Part shown: piece by piece, positions 1-6,960 of the stretch
Layout of the letters: each line of letters starts with the position of its first letter
Position numbering within the stretch: position 1 is the stretch's first letter
NCBI GenBank assembly: GCA_937884685.1
Contig: CAKZYM010000041.1
Location: 1-26,624, forward strand
DNA: 26,624 nucleotides
Direction: 5' to 3'
DNA from: an uncultured Calothrix sp.
Lineage (GTDB): Bacteria > Cyanobacteriota > Cyanobacteriia > Cyanobacteriales > Nostocaceae
Position numbers and translations under genes: made by a program
The notes under the pieces: generated by a model
Database searches by the model: none
Told to the model about the DNA's origin: nothing
What the model saw: the letters and a program-made list of their open reading frames with translations, nothing else

Positions 1-1
1 A

Positions 2-262
2 GCCGCTCCATGCGAAGATGATTCCCCAACAAATATCACCCCTTCCCCTGATACTACTCCTGAAGGAGAAGAAACCCCCTGCGAAGTTGACGATGATGCT
101 CCAACAAACATCACTCCAGCACCTGGTGGTCTAACTCCTGATTCAGAATCTCCTAGCAATATGAATAAGCCAGGGGAAACAACTCTTCCCGATTCAGAAT
201 CCCCTAGTAGTACCGAAGAGGCTCCCAGTGAAGGCGGAGCAAACCAATTGGCTCCTCAGTAA
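2..262 (+). CDS. C-terminal part of a Pro/Thr/Ser/Glu-rich low-complexity protein (5' end outside window)
   Basis: One frame is open from the left edge to a TAA at 260-262, giving 86 residues with no start codon inside the window. The translation is almost wholly Pro, Thr, Ser, Asp and Glu, with few hydrophobic residues, as in an extracellular or linker tail. It has internal duplication: PCEDDSPTNITP is followed about 25 residues later by PCEVDDDAPTNITP, and PDSESPS also occurs twice. The single Cys in each unit could be structural. No catalytic domain is visible, and the identity depends on the missing N-terminal part. I do not recognise the family; a surface or secreted cyanobacterial protein is a guess. 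Confidence 0.6.
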   Translation, partial: AAPCEDDSPTNITPSPDTTPEGEETPCEVDDDAPTNITPAPGGLTPDSESPSNMNKPGETTLPDSESPSSTEEAPSEGGANQLAPQ

Positions 263-571
263 GAGTCAAAATTCGATACGCATTTAGTACAAAACTAAAA
301 AATAAGGGTAAAACAAAAACAAGTTCTGGTTTCTCAGATATTGGCAATTGGATTTAAAGTTATACTCCATGCCAATAATGAGTAGCCAGAATTTTTTTGC
401 TTTCTCATTGGTAGTTAGCTAATACTAAGCTGTGACGTATTTTACCTTGTAGACAAGAAGCGTACAGGATATCCACACTACAATAACTTTATAATTTTTC
501 CCAACTAAACTATATATATGAGCTTAGAACAAAAAATTAAATTCTTATTCTTCTCTATTTCTTTCTTCCTA
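263..571. other. Intergenic region, no gene seen
   Basis: This 309-bp AT-rich stretch lies between the rightward partial gene and the leftward lspA, so the two genes converge on it. I see no ORF with coding character, no RNA gene and no clear GC-rich hairpin followed by a T-run. Confidence 0.5.
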
Positions 572-1048
572 CTATCGCGGAGAACGAGGATTTGGAGGTG
601 TTTTTTGAAAAGAAGCAATTATTAAGCAGGCAATGCCAATATTAATAAATACATCAGCCAAATTAAATACTGGAAAATTAATTAGTCGAAAATCAAGGAA
701 ATCGACAACATAGCTTAAAATAAATCTATCAATACCGTTGCCCATTGCTCCACTTAAAATTAAACCGTATCCCCACTGCTCCCAATGGAGCATAACTGGA
801 GTCATTAAAGCTAATTCAATCAATGCTATACTCACGAATAAAGATAGCCAGCGCAACCACTCAACATTCCCAGCAAATAAACTAAAAGCAGCTCCAGTAT
901 TTCGTACATAAGTAAAGTGAAATATTCCTTTTATTAGTGGTTGTGTTTCTCCGAGACTAAAAGTTTGTACAACCCAGTATTTTGTCAATTGGTCTAAGAT
1001 AAAACCTGTAACAGCAGTTATCCAAAAGAAGCGATTTCTTAAACGCAT
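572..1048 (-). CDS. lspA: Lipoprotein signal peptidase (signal peptidase II)
   Basis: LspA is an inner-membrane aspartyl protease that removes the signal peptide of diacylated prolipoproteins just before the lipidated Cys. The 158-residue length and four hydrophobic segments fit the family. The two catalytic aspartates are visible as D107 in GNGIDRF and D132 in FNLADVFINIG, and the conserved N-terminal DQLTKYW (residues 19-25) and RNTGAAFS (49-56) are present. The ATG start is six bases from a heptamer array that occupies the place of a Shine-Dalgarno sequence. bioY lies upstream on the same strand, 282 bp away. A likely substrate is encoded nearby: PstS at 2621 has a lipobox. Identification is secure. 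Confidence 0.96.
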   Translation of the reverse strand: MRLRNRFFWITAVTGFILDQLTKYWVVQTFSLGETQPLIKGIFHFTYVRNTGAAFSLFAGNVEWLRWLSLFVSIALIELALMTPVMLHWEQWGYGLILSGAMGNGIDRFILSYVVDFLDFRLINFPVFNLADVFINIGIACLIIASFQKTPPNPRSPR

Positions 1049-1054
1049 GGGATA

Positions 1055-1103
1055 TTAGTTGTGAGTTATTAGTTGTGAGTTATTAGTTATTGGTTATTAA
1101 TCA
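1055..1103. repeat. Heptamer STRR array (TTAGTTG/TGAGTTA type)
   Basis: Six to seven contiguous 7-bp units read TTAGTTG, TGAGTTA, TTAGTTG, TGAGTTA, TTAGTTA, TTGGTTA and a degenerate TTAATCA. The array starts six bases upstream of the lspA start codon. It is the left arm of an inverted pair with the array at 1284-1339. Short tandem heptamers are a known feature of heterocystous cyanobacterial genomes. Confidence 0.9.
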
Positions 1104-1283
1104 AAAAATCTATTTGTGAAATTAAATAGTAATTATCTATACAATCATAGTGATATATCTACATAATAATATGTTAGTTGTTTATCGCGCCTTTTAATTT
1201 TATGGTTTGACTTTTATTGTAAATCAAAGATTTACTAGTTTTTTCAGTAGGTATTCTCAATCACCAATACACGCCTAAATACC

Positions 1284-1339
1284 AATAACTAACAACTAAT
1301 AACTAATAACTAATAACTAACAACTAATAACTAATAAAA
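1284..1339. repeat. Heptamer STRR array (AATAACT type), inverted relative to 1055-1103
   Basis: Seven full units of AATAACT or AACAACT run from 1284 to 1332, followed by AATAAAA. The unit is the reverse complement of the AGTTATT family just upstream of lspA, with about 180 bp between the arms. The last unit contains the TAG stop codon of bioY (complement of 1331-1333). Confidence 0.9.
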
Positions 1340-1918
1340 CATTAGATGTCGGAGTACATATGCTATTACAGTAACAGCACAGACTACAGCTAATTGTCCT
1401 GGCAGTGCAAGCAAAGAATATTTTAAAATTGCTTGTAATAAAGATATATTTTCTGTACCTTGCCAACCTAAAGCATAAGTAACGACCAAATAACTAATAC
1501 CGCACAGATGAACTGTTAACAAGCCACAAATACAACTAAATGCCAAAGTCTCTAATTTAGGTCTGGCTTTGAAGGCAAAAAAACCGCAAATCCAAGCTCC
1601 AGGAATAAAGCCCATTAAATAACCAAACTGAGAAAGCTTAACATATCCGATACCTCCACCATCAGCAAATACCGGTAACAAAGTTAGACCCATAACTAAA
1701 TAGGCAATTTGTGAAAGCGCACCAGCATTCTTACCTCCCAAACAACCAACTAACATCACCCCACCAATTTGATAGGTGACACCTAAAGAAGAAGCATGAA
1801 TTCCTTGGTTACTCCAACTCCAAGGTAAGGTGGCAATATAGGCTTCTAAGAAGGTGCCACCCATAGTTAGTAGTAAGCCAATCATTGACCATAATAATTG
1901 GTTGGATGCGGCTAGCAT
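1331..1918 (-). CDS. bioY: BioY family biotin transporter (ECF substrate-binding component)
   Basis: BioY proteins are small membrane S-components that bind biotin, alone or with an ECF energizing module. The 195-residue product is hydrophobic throughout, with about six membrane segments. It carries the family hallmark of a GKNAGALSQIAYLVMGL segment (residues 62-78) followed by PVFADGGGIGY and a GYLMGFIPGAW motif near residues 99-109. No EcfA or EcfT gene lies in the window, so this protein acts alone or with a module elsewhere. lspA is downstream on the same strand. The TAG stop codon is inside the heptamer array at 1284-1339, so the last codons may have been reshaped by repeat growth. No biotin synthesis gene is adjacent. 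Confidence 0.9.
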   Translation of the reverse strand: MLAASNQLLWSMIGLLLTMGGTFLEAYIATLPWSWSNQGIHASSLGVTYQIGGVMLVGCLGGKNAGALSQIAYLVMGLTLLPVFADGGGIGYVKLSQFGYLMGFIPGAWICGFFAFKARPKLETLAFSCICGLLTVHLCGISYLVVTYALGWQGTENISLLQAILKYSLLALPGQLAVVCAVTVIAYVLRHLMFY

Positions 1919-2540
1919 TTACAAGATACTCACACAAAAAGCTAAAAATAATATTTTGTTATTTGTTGGCTGAATAACAAGTATACATACAGTCTGCTAA
2001 AGCAAAACTCTGTTGTTTATGTCGCATCCTAGTTTAATGCGTCTACTGCTTACTGTCCAAAATCTGAGTGATTCGATTCTAGAATTTGCTCTTTTTTAAA
2101 GAAAAAACAATCACTCTGACCCTTATCATCCACTTAGACCAATACAATTGGCTTTTTGTATGCTTATATATTTGTAAATTTATTGATATTATCTTTACGT
2201 TCTGCAAATGCATCCGGCAAGATATCTAAACTTAGTCCCGATTAGTTCGGTTAAGCTTATACGCTCAATTATTTATTGCTTTATGTATTCACTGTTCTTC
2301 AGTGTCATCAGAATTAAAACTAATACCATTAATTTTTTGCGGAATCTTAGGAGTAAAGGGCAGTTCAGTTTTTAAACTTTTGATGCTTCAATATAGATGT
2401 AATAAATATAACTTGGATGCTTGTAGTACATAAGTTTTAATGTATTATTTATTTCTTTTTTTATTACTAATTAAATTGAAGATTTTTTACTAATAAGAAA
2501 TATAAATCTTAGTCGCAATGAGTCCAACTACACACAAATA
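1919..2540. other. Divergent intergenic region between bioY and pstS
   Basis: About 620 bp of AT-rich DNA separates leftward bioY from the promoter area of rightward pstS. No convincing ORF or RNA gene is visible. A cluster of CTTAG, ATTAG and GTTAA words at 2231-2257 weakly resembles Pho-box half-repeats, but at 9-10 bp rather than 11-bp spacing. Confidence 0.4.
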
Positions 2541-2582
2541 CTGAACTTTGTTAACCCAATCTTTACTGACTAGCTATATATT
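2541..2582 (+). promoter_or_regulatory. Candidate Pho box and -10 element upstream of pstS
   Basis: Three imperfect copies of the cyanobacterial Pho-box word (YTTAAYYW) occur in a row: CTGAACTT at 2541-2548, GTTAACCC at 2550-2557 and CTTTACTG at 2561-2568. The second and third are 11 bp apart, the usual spacing, while the first is 9 bp from the second. A possible -10 hexamer TATATT lies at 2577-2582, about 8 bp after the last repeat and 38 bp before the pstS ATG. Control by the SphR/PhoB response regulator is expected for pst genes, but the match is imperfect and this is inference. Confidence 0.4.
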
Positions 2583-2620
2583 GTAAACGACATCTGCAAA
2601 ATTACCCAACTTGCACATCC

Positions 2621-3766
2621 ATGTTTTCTTTTAAAAGTGTAGCGAATAAGTCTAGAGTAGTATTATCATTATCAGTATTAGCACTTAGTGCTACTTTAGC
2701 AGCTTGTGGCGGTGGAGAAGGTACTGATAGTGCTGGCGGAGATACTCCTGGAGCAACCGATGTAGCCGCTAATACCAAATTAGACTTAGGTGAAGATACA
2801 ACCTTAAATGGTGCGGGGGCATCTTTCCCAGCATTGCTTTACCAGCGTTGGTTCAAAGATATTAATGCTAAGTACCCCAATCTTAAAGTTAACTATCAGT
2901 CAGTAGGTAGTGGTGCTGGTGTTAGACAGTTTCTTAAAGGTACTGTTGATTTCGGTGCTAGCGACGTAGCGATGAAGGATGAAGAAATCGCTCAGGTTGA
3001 TAGAGGTGTATTGTTACTACCTATGACTGGTGGTAGTGTTGTATTTGCTTACAACTTGGATGGAGTTAACGAACTCAAGTTATCTCGTGAAGTCTATGCC
3101 GATATTTTGCTCGGCAAGATTACTAATTGGAACGATGCAAAAATTGCTGCGATAAACCCTGGAGTCAATCTTCCCGACCAAAATATTACAGTTGTACATC
3201 GTTCTGATGGTAGCGGTACCACAGCGGTATTAACCCAACACTTAAGCGATGTTAGCCCAGAGTGGAAAAACGGTCCTGGTTCGGGTAAGACTATACAATG
3301 GCCTACCGGAATTGGCGCTCCAAAAAATGATGGTGTTACTGCTCGCATTAATCAAACTCCAGGTTCTATCGGTTATGTAGAGTATGGTTTTGCTAAAAAA
3401 GGTGGACTCAACATTGCTACTTTAGAAAATAAAGCTGGTAAATACGTCGCACCAAGCGATGATTCTGCATCTATAGCTTTAGGAGCAATCGAGCTACCAG
3501 AAAATCTCCGTGCTTTTGTTACCGATCCAGATGGAGACGAATCTTATCCTATCGTTACCTATACCTGGCTTTTGGCTTACAAAAAGTATGACAATGCTGC
3601 AACAGCTAAAGCTGTAGAGGCAATGGTTGAATATGGCTTGACTGAAGGTCAAAAAGTAAGTACAGAACTTGGTTATGTTCCTTTACCTGCAAATGTAGTT
3701 GAGAAAGTAGCTGCTGCTGCTGATTCAATTAGCCCCGATTACAACATTAATGTTGCTGCTAAGTAA
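2621..3766 (+). CDS. pstS: Phosphate ABC transporter substrate-binding lipoprotein PstS
   Basis: PstS captures inorganic phosphate outside the inner membrane and delivers it to PstC-PstA. The 381-residue product has a lipoprotein signal peptide (residues 1-28) ending in the lipobox LAAC with Cys29, so LspA should process it. A Gly/Asp/Thr-rich linker follows. The family signature GAGASFPALLYQRWF begins near residue 64, followed by a phosphate-loop-like SVGSGAGVRQF, then DFGASDVAM and a second ligand segment HRSDGSGTT. All are typical of the PstS/SphX family, and SphX is the alternative name for one cyanobacterial paralogue. It is the first gene of pstSCAB. A 9-bp hairpin lies 43 bp after its stop codon. 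Confidence 0.95.
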   Translation: MFSFKSVANKSRVVLSLSVLALSATLAACGGGEGTDSAGGDTPGATDVAANTKLDLGEDTTLNGAGASFPALLYQRWFKDINAKYPNLKVNYQSVGSGAGVRQFLKGTVDFGASDVAMKDEEIAQVDRGVLLLPMTGGSVVFAYNLDGVNELKLSREVYADILLGKITNWNDAKIAAINPGVNLPDQNITVVHRSDGSGTTAVLTQHLSDVSPEWKNGPGSGKTIQWPTGIGAPKNDGVTARINQTPGSIGYVEYGFAKKGGLNIATLENKAGKYVAPSDDSASIALGAIELPENLRAFVTDPDGDESYPIVTYTWLLAYKKYDNAATAKAVEAMVEYGLTEGQKVSTELGYVPLPANVVEKVAAAADSISPDYNINVAAK

Positions 3767-3809
3767 TCAGCCGAGTTAAGCACAAGTTTCGATTAGTTTT
3801 AGTTCAGGA

Positions 3810-3834
3810 AAAATGTGGTTCGCTCCCACATTTT
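3810..3834 (+). terminator. Stem-loop between pstS and pstC (partial terminator or mRNA-stabilising hairpin)
   Basis: AAAATGTGG (3810-3818) and CCACATTTT (3826-3834) form a perfect 9-bp stem with a 7-nt loop. Only the T-rich 3' arm and TCTCTATT follow, so termination would be partial. Such a structure after the binding-protein gene of an ABC operon commonly raises its expression over the permease genes; that role here is inferred. Confidence 0.55.
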
Positions 3835-3859
3835 CTCTATTACATGGGTAAAGTTTTTT

Positions 3860-4828
3860 ATGAGTACACCAGCCCAGAGTAGACAAGCAGGTAAAAATCG
3901 TTCTCAAGCAGATAGAACGCTAGACCGTAGCTTTATCTGGATAACGCGAATTTTCGCTTTTAGTATTGCTGCTGTCTTAGTATGGATAGGATTTCAGGTT
4001 GCAGTTCAGGGACTTCCAGCATTAGAGAAATTTGGGCTTGGATTTTTATTTACAAGCACATGGAGTCCAAACCCACCCAACGTAGAATTAGGAATACTGC
4101 CGTCAATTTACGGTACCTTGGCTAGTTCTTTTATTGGTTTGCTAATAGCCGTACCGATTGGTATTGGCACAGCAGTATTGTTAAGCGAAAATATATTGCC
4201 TCTGTCAGTAAGAACTATATTAGTTTTTTTGGTAGAACTTCTAGCAGCGATTCCTAGCGTTGTTTATGGCTTATGGGGAATTTTTGTATTAACTCCTTTT
4301 TTAGGAACTGTTGGCACATGGCTAAATAAATTTTTAGGTTGGATACCTTTGTTTAGTCGTCCCGAGTCTGGAGCAATTGGGGGTCCAGGACTGTTACCTG
4401 CTGGAATTATTTTGGCAATTATGACTTTGCCAATTATTACAGCAATTTCTCGCGATGCACTAACTTCTGTACCTAAAAACTTGCGCGAAGCTGCTTATGG
4501 ATTGGGATGTACCCGTTGGGAAACACTTTTGAAAGTGATTATTCCAGCTGCATTTTCCGGTATTGTTAGCGCTGTAATGCTAGCACTTGGTCGCGCAATG
4601 GGGGAAACAATGGCTGTGACTATGTTGATTGGTAACTCTACCAATAAGATTAGTGCTTCCCTATTTGCACCTAGTAATACAATTGCTTCTTTAATAGCAA
4701 GTCAGTTTGCAGAAGCTGGTGGTTTACAAATCAGTGCTTTGATGTACGCTGCTTTTGTACTGTTTATATTGACTTTAATCGTCAATATTATGGCGGAGTT
4801 AATTGTATTGCGAGTTAAGCGACTGTAA
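3860..4828 (+). CDS. pstC: Phosphate ABC transporter permease PstC
   Basis: PstC is one of the two membrane permeases of the high-affinity phosphate transporter. From the ATG at 3860 the product has 322 residues, with about six membrane helices starting in FIWITRIFAFSIAAVLVWIG. The ABC-permease EAA loop is visible in the segment containing LREAAYGLGCTRWETL, followed by GRAMGETMAVTMLIG, which is characteristic of PstC. The frame is open back to a GTG at 3815, but that codon lies inside the left arm of the 3810-3834 hairpin and would add 15 atypical residues, so I prefer 3860. The gene lies between pstS and pstA, with 19 bp to pstA. Confidence 0.94.
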   Translation: MSTPAQSRQAGKNRSQADRTLDRSFIWITRIFAFSIAAVLVWIGFQVAVQGLPALEKFGLGFLFTSTWSPNPPNVELGILPSIYGTLASSFIGLLIAVPIGIGTAVLLSENILPLSVRTILVFLVELLAAIPSVVYGLWGIFVLTPFLGTVGTWLNKFLGWIPLFSRPESGAIGGPGLLPAGIILAIMTLPIITAISRDALTSVPKNLREAAYGLGCTRWETLLKVIIPAAFSGIVSAVMLALGRAMGETMAVTMLIGNSTNKISASLFAPSNTIASLIASQFAEAGGLQISALMYAAFVLFILTLIVNIMAELIVLRVKRL

Positions 4829-4847
4829 TTTATTGGTGTGTTAAATC

Positions 4848-5738
4848 ATGACTAGTTTTTCGGAGCAGCCAAAAGGATTTACAAGCGGTAGTTTAAATCG
4901 CTCTTCAAGTTCTTCCCGGACGCTATTCAATAATTTCATGAATGGTGTCATATTTGTTTGTGGTGCTTTAGCTTTGTTGCCTTTGCTGTTAGTACTTTCT
5001 TACTTGCTAATCAAAGGTTTCAGTAGCTTGAGCTTAGAATTATTTTACGAATTACCTCCAGCACCTTTAGATGAAGGTGGTGGTTTTGGTAATGCCATTG
5101 TCGGTACGGCAATTATGGTGGGAGTTGGAGCTTTAATCAGCGTACCGATTGGAGTTGCAGCAGCTGTCTATCTGACAGAGTTTAGCAAAGGACAAACCGC
5201 TCGTTCGATTCGCTTCGCTACCAACGTTTTAAGTGGTGTTCCTTCGATTATTGCTGGAGTTGTTACCTACGGTATTTTAGTTGGAACTAAAGTTACCGGA
5301 TATTCTGCCATTGCTGGTGGTGTAGCTCTATCAATTCTGATGTTGCCAATTATTGTTAGGACTACAGACGAAGCTTTACAGTTAGTTTCTAATGATTTGC
5401 GACAAGCTGCAGTGGGAGTTGGAGCTACTAACTATCAAACTGTTTTGCTAGTAGTATTACCTGCGGCTTTACCATCAATTATTACTGGTATTACTTTATC
5501 TATTGCTCGTGCTGCTGGAGAAACTGCACCCTTAATTTTCACAGCTTTGTTCTCCTTCTTCTGGTTAAATAAATTAACAGATGAACCAGTTGCTTCTCTG
5601 TCTGTTTTAGTTTACAACTTTGCAACTTCTTTCGACCCAAATCAACAATCAGTTGCTTGGGCTGGTTCTTTAATTTTGGTGCTGATGGTTTTGATTGCTA
5701 GCATAGTTGCTCGCTTTGCAACTCGTAGTAAATCCTAA
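4848..5738 (+). CDS. pstA: Phosphate ABC transporter permease PstA
   Basis: PstA pairs with PstC to form the phosphate channel. The 296-residue product has a polar Ser-rich N-terminus (about 30 residues) and then about six membrane segments. The permease loop LRQAAVGVGATNYQTV and the following ARAAGETAPLIFTALFS are typical of PstA. The ATG is used, 19 bp after the pstC stop. A 129-bp gap separates it from pstB, longer than the pstC-pstA spacing. That gap contains GTTAATAA and GTTAATTA 10 bp apart (5809-5826) and the palindrome GTTAATTAAC (5819-5828), which might be an internal regulatory site; this is weak. Confidence 0.94.
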   Translation: MTSFSEQPKGFTSGSLNRSSSSSRTLFNNFMNGVIFVCGALALLPLLLVLSYLLIKGFSSLSLELFYELPPAPLDEGGGFGNAIVGTAIMVGVGALISVPIGVAAAVYLTEFSKGQTARSIRFATNVLSGVPSIIAGVVTYGILVGTKVTGYSAIAGGVALSILMLPIIVRTTDEALQLVSNDLRQAAVGVGATNYQTVLLVVLPAALPSIITGITLSIARAAGETAPLIFTALFSFFWLNKLTDEPVASLSVLVYNFATSFDPNQQSVAWAGSLILVLMVLIASIVARFATRSKS

Positions 5739-5867
5739 GTAAGTGCATAGGAATAGTCCTTATTCGGGTTAGATTAAAGCCAAGATATTTTCTTTCCAAA
5801 ATAATATCGTTAATAAGAGTTAATTAACATCCCAGAAGCTTTCGCACAAATAATTCACGTAATACCT

Positions 5868-6674
5868 ATGACCACCAATATTTCTACCGTGCAAGATACT
5901 GAAACTGTATTACGCACAGAAGCATTAAACGTTTATTATGGTAACTTTTTGGCTTTGAAGAATATCTATATGGATATTCCTAAAAACCAAGTTACAGCTT
6001 TTATCGGTCCTTCTGGATGTGGTAAAAGTACTTTACTCAGATGCTTTAATCGTCTCAATGATTTAATTGATGTGTTTAGAGCTGAAGGGAAGGTTTTGTA
6101 CAACGGTGAAAATTTGTATTCACCCAAAGTTGACCCCGTAGAAGTTCGTCGTAGAATCGGGATGGTGTTTCAAAAACCAAACCCATTTCCTAAGTCAATC
6201 TATGAAAACATTGCTTTTGGAGCTAGAATTAATGGTTTTAAAGGTAATATGGATGAGTTGGTAGAGCGCTCTCTAAAAGGTGCTGCTCTATGGAACGAAG
6301 TCAAAGACAAACTTAATCAAAGTGGTTTATCAATATCTGGTGGACAACAACAGCGTTTGTGTATTGCTCGTGCAATTGCTGTACAACCTGATGTAATTTT
6401 GATGGACGAACCTTGCTCTGCTCTTGACCCTATTTCTACTTTACAGGTAGAAGATTTGATTAAGGAACTAAAAGAGCAATTTACAGTTGTAATCGTTACC
6501 CATAACATGCAGCAAGCATCGCGGGTTTCCGATATGACTGGTTTTTTCAATGTTCAAACTGGAGAAAAAGGTGGTCGTACAGGTTATTTAGTAGAATATG
6601 ACCGAACTGAGAAAATCTTCCAAAATCCAGAACAACAAGATACCAAAGAATACATTAGCGGTAAATTTGGTTAA
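5868..6674 (+). CDS. pstB: Phosphate ABC transporter ATP-binding protein PstB
   Basis: PstB is the cytoplasmic ATPase that powers phosphate import through PstC-PstA. All nucleotide-binding motifs are present: Walker A GPSGCGKST (residues 47-55), Q-loop Q102 in MVFQKPNPFPKS, signature LSISGGQQQR (154-163), Walker B VILMDEP (176-182) and the switch His212 in VTHNM. The PstB-specific VFQKPNPFPKSIYEN segment makes the substrate assignment firm. The 268-residue length is normal. It is the last gene of pstSCAB, with no phoU after it. A hairpin terminator starts about 90 bp downstream. Confidence 0.96.
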   Translation: MTTNISTVQDTETVLRTEALNVYYGNFLALKNIYMDIPKNQVTAFIGPSGCGKSTLLRCFNRLNDLIDVFRAEGKVLYNGENLYSPKVDPVEVRRRIGMVFQKPNPFPKSIYENIAFGARINGFKGNMDELVERSLKGAALWNEVKDKLNQSGLSISGGQQQRLCIARAIAVQPDVILMDEPCSALDPISTLQVEDLIKELKEQFTVVIVTHNMQQASRVSDMTGFFNVQTGEKGGRTGYLVEYDRTEKIFQNPEQQDTKEYISGKFG

Positions 6675-6756
6675 ATCTTGGTTTAATTCTCTGTATTTTA
6701 TTCAAATCAAGACCGCTATATTGCTGTAAAGGATAGCCCAATTGATAGAATACGCA

Positions 6757-6789
6757 AATATTACTCCTAGGTTTAGCCTGGGAGATATT
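6757..6789. terminator. Hairpin terminator between pstB and tRNA-Gly, possibly bidirectional
   Basis: CTCCTAGG (6764-6771) pairs with CCTGGGAG (6777-6784) through eight pairs including one T-G wobble, with a 5-nt loop. AATAT (6757-6761) can pair with ATATT (6785-6789) across a 2-nt bulge. On the plus strand TCTTTATTTCT follows, fitting the end of the pst operon. The same stem lies downstream of the leftward tRNA, so it may serve both. Confidence 0.65.
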
Positions 6790-6827
6790 CTTTATTTCTA
6801 CAGCTCTTACAACTGAAATTTACCAAA

Positions 6828-6898
6828 AGCGGGCGGCGGGAATCGAACCCGCATCATTAGCTTGGAAGGCTAAGGTTTTACCACTAAACTACGCCCGC
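6828..6898 (-). tRNA. tRNA-Gly (anticodon UCC)
   Basis: Read on the minus strand, the 71-nt cloverleaf has the acceptor stem GCGGGCG/CGCCCGC, a D-loop region TAGTTTAGTGGTAAAAC, an anticodon loop CTTCCAA giving anticodon TCC, and the T-arm GCGGG-TTCGATT-CCCGC. The discriminator base is U, as expected for bacterial glycine tRNAs. CCA is not encoded, so it must be added after transcription. It lies 62 bp downstream of the TonB-like gene on the same strand. Confidence 0.96.
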
Positions 6899-6960
6899 GT
6901 TTTACGTCGGTTTTCTCAACCCTACTATTATATTACAGGTATAGATAAAAATCAAGACTC

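Noticed and set aside
1055..1339. Repeat arrays as a CRISPR locus
   Set aside because: The period is 7 bp with no spacers of 30-40 bp between conserved repeats, and no cas genes are in the window.
2231..2257. Second Pho-box-like cluster (CTTAGTCC, ATTAGTTC, GTTAAGCT)
   Set aside because: Spacing is 10 and 9 bp instead of 11, and the site is about 370 bp from the pstS start, so it is weaker than the one at 2541.
3815..3859. N-terminal extension of pstC from a GTG at 3815
   Set aside because: The GTG lies inside a perfect hairpin stem, and the added 15 residues do not look like a PstC N-terminus.
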